NCBI GenBank assembly: GCA_022739095.1
Contig: JAIJEI010000112.1
Coordinates: 1-6,775 of the forward strand
Length of the DNA stretch: 6,775 nt
DNA from: Bifidobacterium sp.
Lineage (GTDB): Bacteria; Actinomycetota; Actinomycetes; Actinomycetales; Bifidobacteriaceae
Direction: 5' to 3'
Shown: positions 3,778-6,775 of the stretch, piece after piece
How positions within the stretch are numbered: the first letter of the stretch is position 1
Layout of the letters: each line of letters opens with the position of its first letter
Notes under the pieces: generated by a model
Database searches by the model: none
The model's input: the letters and a program-made list of their open reading frames with translations, nothing else
Told to the model about the DNA's origin: nothing
Made by a program: the position numbers and the translations under genes

Positions 3778-6081
3778 ATGTCCACTCTGACTTCCGTCTC
3801 CGGCTTCCCCCGCATCGGGCAGAACCGCGAACTGAAGAAGATCATCGAAGGCTACTGGAAGGGTGCCAACGACCTCGCCGCCGTTAAGGCCACCGCCGCC
3901 GAACTGCGCGCCAAGCATTGGAGGCTGCAGCAGGCCGCCGGCATCGACCTCATCCCCAGCAACGACTTCAGCTACTACGATCAGATGCTGGACACCGCCA
4001 TCCTCCTCAACGTGATTCCGAAGCGTTACCAGCGTCTCGCCTTCGATAACCAGGAGGACACGCTCTTCGCCATGGCCCGCGGCTACCAGGGCGACAAGGG
4101 CGACGTGACCGCCCTGCCGATGAAGAAGTGGTTCACCACCAACTACCACTACCTGGTGCCCGAAGTCGAGTCGGCCGCGGAAATCAAGCTCAACTCCACC
4201 AAGCCGTTCGACGAGTTCAACGAGGCCAAGGCGCTGGGCATCGACACCAAGCCCGTGTTCATCGGCCCGTACACGTTCCTGAAGCTTGCCCGCACCCCGG
4301 AAGCCACCGAACTCGAGCTCGACAAGGGTCTGGTCAACGCCGTGGCCGCCGTCTACGCCGAAGTGCTCGCCAAGTTCAACGAGCTCGGCGCCGCATGGGT
4401 GCAGCTCGACGAGCCGTACCTCGTGCTCGACAAGGAGCCGGGCGACGTTGAACTCTTCAAGACCCTGTACACCAAGATCCTGTCCGCCAAGGGCAACGTC
4501 AAGGTGCTGCTCAACACCTACTTTGGCCACATCGCCGACGTGTACGAGACCGTCAACCTGCTCGGCTTCGACGGCATCGGCCTGGACCTCAACGAAGGCC
4601 GCGAGGAGAACCTCGAAGCCGTCGCCAAGTACGGTGTGGCCTCCAACACCACCATCTTCGCCGGCGTGATCAACGGCCGCAACATCTGGCGCAACAACTA
4701 CGCCACCTCCCTCGGCCTGGTCGACGCCCTGAAGCAGGTCACCGCCAACGTGGCCGTCTCCACCGCATCCTCCCTGCTGCACGTGCCGTTCAGCACCGAA
4801 GGCGAGACCGGCATCCCGGCCGAAGACCTCAAGCACTTCGCCTTCGCCGTGGAGAAGCTGACCGAACTCAAGGAAGTCGCCGCTCTGGCCGACGCCACCG
4901 AAGGCGAGAAGAAAGCCTCCGCCGCCCTCGCCGCCAATCAGGCCCTGTTCGACGGCACCCGCGTGGCCGCCGACCCGGCCGTCGCCGAGCGCATCAGCAA
5001 GCTGTCCGACGCCGACTACGTGCGCCAGCCCGCCCGCGAGGAGCGACAGGCCCTGCAGCGCGAGGCCCTCGGCCTGCCGCTGCTGCCGACCACCACCATC
5101 GGCTCCTTCCCCCAGACCAAGGAGATTCGTGCCGAGCGCGCCAAGCTGCGCAAGGGTGAGGTCACCAAGGAAGCCTACGACGAGTTCATCAAGGCCCAGA
5201 TTGACGCCGTCATCAAGAAGCAGGAGGAGATCGGCCTCGACGTGCTGGTCCACGGCGAGTTCGAGCGCAACGACATGGTCGAATACTTCGGCCAGAACCT
5301 CAACGGCTTCCTGTTCACCAAGAACGCCTGGGTCCAGTCCTACGGCACCCGTTGCGTCAAGCCCCCGATCGTCTGGGGCGACGTGTCCCGCGCCAACCCG
5401 ATCACCGTGGAATGGTCCGCGTACGCCCAGTCCAAGACCGACCATGTGATGAAGGGCATGCTCACCGGCCCGGTGACCATCCTCAACTGGTCCTGGCCGC
5501 GCGAGGACATCACCCACGAGGAGCAGACCAAGCAGCTTGCCCTCGCCATCCGCGACGAAGTCCTCGACTTGGAGGCCGCCGGCATCAAGGTCATCCAGAT
5601 CGACGAGGCCGCCCTGCGTGAGAAGCTGCCGCTGCGCAAGTCCGACTGGCACGTCAAGTACCTCGACTGGGCCGTTCCGGCCTTCCGTCTGGTGCACTCC
5701 GCCGTCAAGCCGACCACCCAGATCCACACCCACATGTGCTACTCCGAGTTCAACGACATCATCCGCGACATCGACGCGATGGATGCCGACGTGATCTCCT
5801 TCGAAGCCTCCCGTGGCGATCTGGTGGTGCTCGACGCCATCCACGACGCGCACTTCGAGACCGAGGCCGGCCCGGGCGTCTACGACATCCACTCCCCGCG
5901 TATTCCTTCCGAGAAGGAGATCGAGGAGCGTATCTACGAGATCCTTGACAAGATAGACGTCAGGAAGGTGTGGATCAACCCCGACTGCGGTCTGAAGACC
6001 CGAGGTAACGCCGAGACCTGGCCGAGTCTTGAATATCTGGTCGCTGCCGCCAAGGCCGTGCGCGCCAAGCTCGACAAGTAG
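3778..6081 (+). CDS. metE: Cobalamin-independent methionine synthase MetE
   Basis: Transfers the methyl group of 5-methyltetrahydropteroyltri-L-glutamate to homocysteine, giving methionine without vitamin B12, in the cytoplasm. The 767-residue length is standard. The N-terminal barrel includes STLTSVSGFPRIGQNRELKK at the start, and KKWFTTNYHYLVPE. The catalytic C-terminal barrel begins near LPTTTIGSFPQT. The zinc ligands are all present: H652 and C654 (HTHMCYSEF), E676 (SFEASRGD) and C737 (NPDCGLKTR). Each is offset by 11 from E. coli H641, C643, E665 and C726, which shows an intact active site. GGAGG at 3769-3773 lies 4 bases before the ATG. Codon choice is strongly biased to C- or G-ending codons, more than in the first genes of the window, suggesting high expression. 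metF follows, supplying the methyl donor. Confidence 0.98.
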   Translation: MSTLTSVSGFPRIGQNRELKKIIEGYWKGANDLAAVKATAAELRAKHWRLQQAAGIDLIPSNDFSYYDQMLDTAILLNVIPKRYQRLAFDNQEDTLFAMARGYQGDKGDVTALPMKKWFTTNYHYLVPEVESAAEIKLNSTKPFDEFNEAKALGIDTKPVFIGPYTFLKLARTPEATELELDKGLVNAVAAVYAEVLAKFNELGAAWVQLDEPYLVLDKEPGDVELFKTLYTKILSAKGNVKVLLNTYFGHIADVYETVNLLGFDGIGLDLNEGREENLEAVAKYGVASNTTIFAGVINGRNIWRNNYATSLGLVDALKQVTANVAVSTASSLLHVPFSTEGETGIPAEDLKHFAFAVEKLTELKEVAALADATEGEKKASAALAANQALFDGTRVAADPAVAERISKLSDADYVRQPAREERQALQREALGLPLLPTTTIGSFPQTKEIRAERAKLRKGEVTKEAYDEFIKAQIDAVIKKQEEIGLDVLVHGEFERNDMVEYFGQNLNGFLFTKNAWVQSYGTRCVKPPIVWGDVSRANPITVEWSAYAQSKTDHVMKGMLTGPVTILNWSWPREDITHEEQTKQLALAIRDEVLDLEAAGIKVIQIDEAALREKLPLRKSDWHVKYLDWAVPAFRLVHSAVKPTTQIHTHMCYSEFNDIIRDIDAMDADVISFEASRGDLVVLDAIHDAHFETEAGPGVYDIHSPRIPSEKEIEERIYEILDKIDVRKVWINPDCGLKTRGNAETWPSLEYLVAAAKAVRAKLDK

Positions 6082-6090
6082 CGGAAATCA

Positions 6091-6124
6091 CCGAGCTCCC
6101 TCTGAATGAGGGAGCTCGGGTTTA
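6091..6124 (+). terminator. Strong hairpin between metE and metF (terminator or attenuating stem-loop)
   Basis: CCGAGCTCCCTC (6091-6102) and GAGGGAGCTCGG (6108-6119) are a perfect 12-bp inverted repeat around the loop TGAAT, starting 9 bases after the metE stop. Only GTTTAT follows, so the U-tract is weak. Complete termination is doubtful; partial termination, or protection of the metE mRNA 3' end, would fit equally well. Confidence 0.75.
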
Positions 6125-6139
6125 TGTAAGGAAATCAGC

Positions 6140-6775
6140 ATGCATTCCCCGATGTTCACCCTTGAGGTCTTCCCCCCGAAGCGCAACGCTCCCGTGGACA
6201 CCATCTATGACACCCTTGACGGTCTGGAGGGGCTGAACCCCGACTTCATCTCCGTGACCTACGGCCACGGCACCCACTCCGACCGCACCGCCACCGCGCG
6301 CATCGCCCACACGATCAGCAAGGAATACGGCATCCCCGCAGTCGCCCACCTGACCGCACTCTACTCCGACAAGGCCAAGATCGACGAAGCTCTCGACATG
6401 TTCGAGGAGGCCGGCGTGAGCGCCGTGCTCGCATTGCGCGGCGACTACATCGACGGCGAGCAGCTGGTAGGCGAGTTCAACCACGCCAGCGACCTCGTGT
6501 CATACATCCGCTCCGTGAAGCCGGACTTCAAAGTGTTCGGCGCCTGCTACCCGGAAGGCCACTACCAAGCTGACTCGCTGGACCAGGACATCGAAAACCT
6601 CAAGGTCAAGGTCGATGCCGGCGTCACTCACCTGATCTCCCAGCTCTTCTACGACAATGAGGACTTCTACCGCTTTCTGGACAAGGCTCGCGCCGCCGGC
6701 ATCACCGTGCCGATCGAAGCGGGCATCATGCCGGTGCGCGGCGCCAAGTCGGTGCGGCGCATGGCCGAACGCAAC
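6140..6775 (+). CDS. metF: 5,10-methylenetetrahydrofolate reductase MetF, 3'-truncated by the window edge
   Basis: FAD-dependent enzyme that reduces 5,10-methylenetetrahydrofolate to 5-methyltetrahydrofolate, the methyl source for the MetE just upstream. The frame runs open to the last base, giving 212 residues of a usual 280-300, so the C-terminal quarter is missing. Family marks in order: FTLEVFPPKR with the catalytic glutamate E9, SVTYGHG (38-44), LRGD (99-102), whose aspartate D102 corresponds to the flavin-modulating Asp of the family, GACYPEGH (124-131), QLFYDNEDFYRF (158-169) and IEAGIMPVRG (182-191). The ATG at 6140 has AAGGA at 6128-6132, 7 bases upstream. The metE hairpin lies in the 58-base gap. 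metF may therefore be read at a reduced level from the metE promoter; I saw no promoter of its own. Confidence 0.96.
   Translation, partial: MHSPMFTLEVFPPKRNAPVDTIYDTLDGLEGLNPDFISVTYGHGTHSDRTATARIAHTISKEYGIPAVAHLTALYSDKAKIDEALDMFEEAGVSAVLALRGDYIDGEQLVGEFNHASDLVSYIRSVKPDFKVFGACYPEGHYQADSLDQDIENLKVKVDAGVTHLISQLFYDNEDFYRFLDKARAAGITVPIEAGIMPVRGAKSVRRMAERN

Noticed and set aside
3742..5892. A 716-residue open frame on the minus strand opposite metE
   Set aside because: It mirrors metE, which is a certain gene with strong G/C-ending codon bias; such bias produces long antisense frames. The translation has no family motif and is dominated by Gly, Val, Leu, Asp and Glu.

Overview
The window looks like an ordinary chromosomal stretch of a high-GC actinobacterium, most probably a Bifidobacterium. 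Reasons: G/C-ending codons dominate in the long genes, the Shine-Dalgarno sequences are strong, the TrmI protein is of the actinobacterial type, and metE (cobalamin-independent) is followed directly by metF. The genus is an inference from protein flavour; I could not run a search.

Layout, left to right. (1) Bases 1-489 (+) hold the C-terminal two thirds of a TenA-type thiaminase II whose start lies outside the window. (2) Bases 498-719 (+) hold a possible 73-residue basic protein of unknown function. (3) Bases 720-1226 have no convincing gene. They lie between converging genes and carry two adjacent, homologous palindromic elements in opposite orientation (A, 786-972; B, 1007-1195). Each has two short sites 42 bp apart in each arm and a 79-bp loop. 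(4) Bases 1227-1865 (-) encode a small alpha/beta-hydrolase esterase. (5) Diverging from it is trmI (1942-3012, +), the tRNA m1A58 methyltransferase. (6) Bases 3110-3667 (+) encode a SixA-like histidine phosphatase. A LacI-type operator-like dyad lies over its probable promoter. (7) metE (3778-6081, +) is followed by a strong hairpin at 6091-6119 and then by metF (from 6140, cut off at the right edge).

How the genes fit together: metF makes 5-methyltetrahydrofolate and metE uses it to methylate homocysteine, so these two form a methionine-synthesis pair. The hairpin between them may reduce or separate metF transcription. tenA belongs to thiamine-pyrimidine salvage and trmI to tRNA modification. 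The esterase and the phosphatase have no clear functional link to their neighbours.

The most unusual content is the palindromic pair at 786-1195. The two elements share site spacing, loop length and a conserved loop core. Their arm sequences differ from each other, yet remain complementary within each element. I do not recognise this as a named repeat family.
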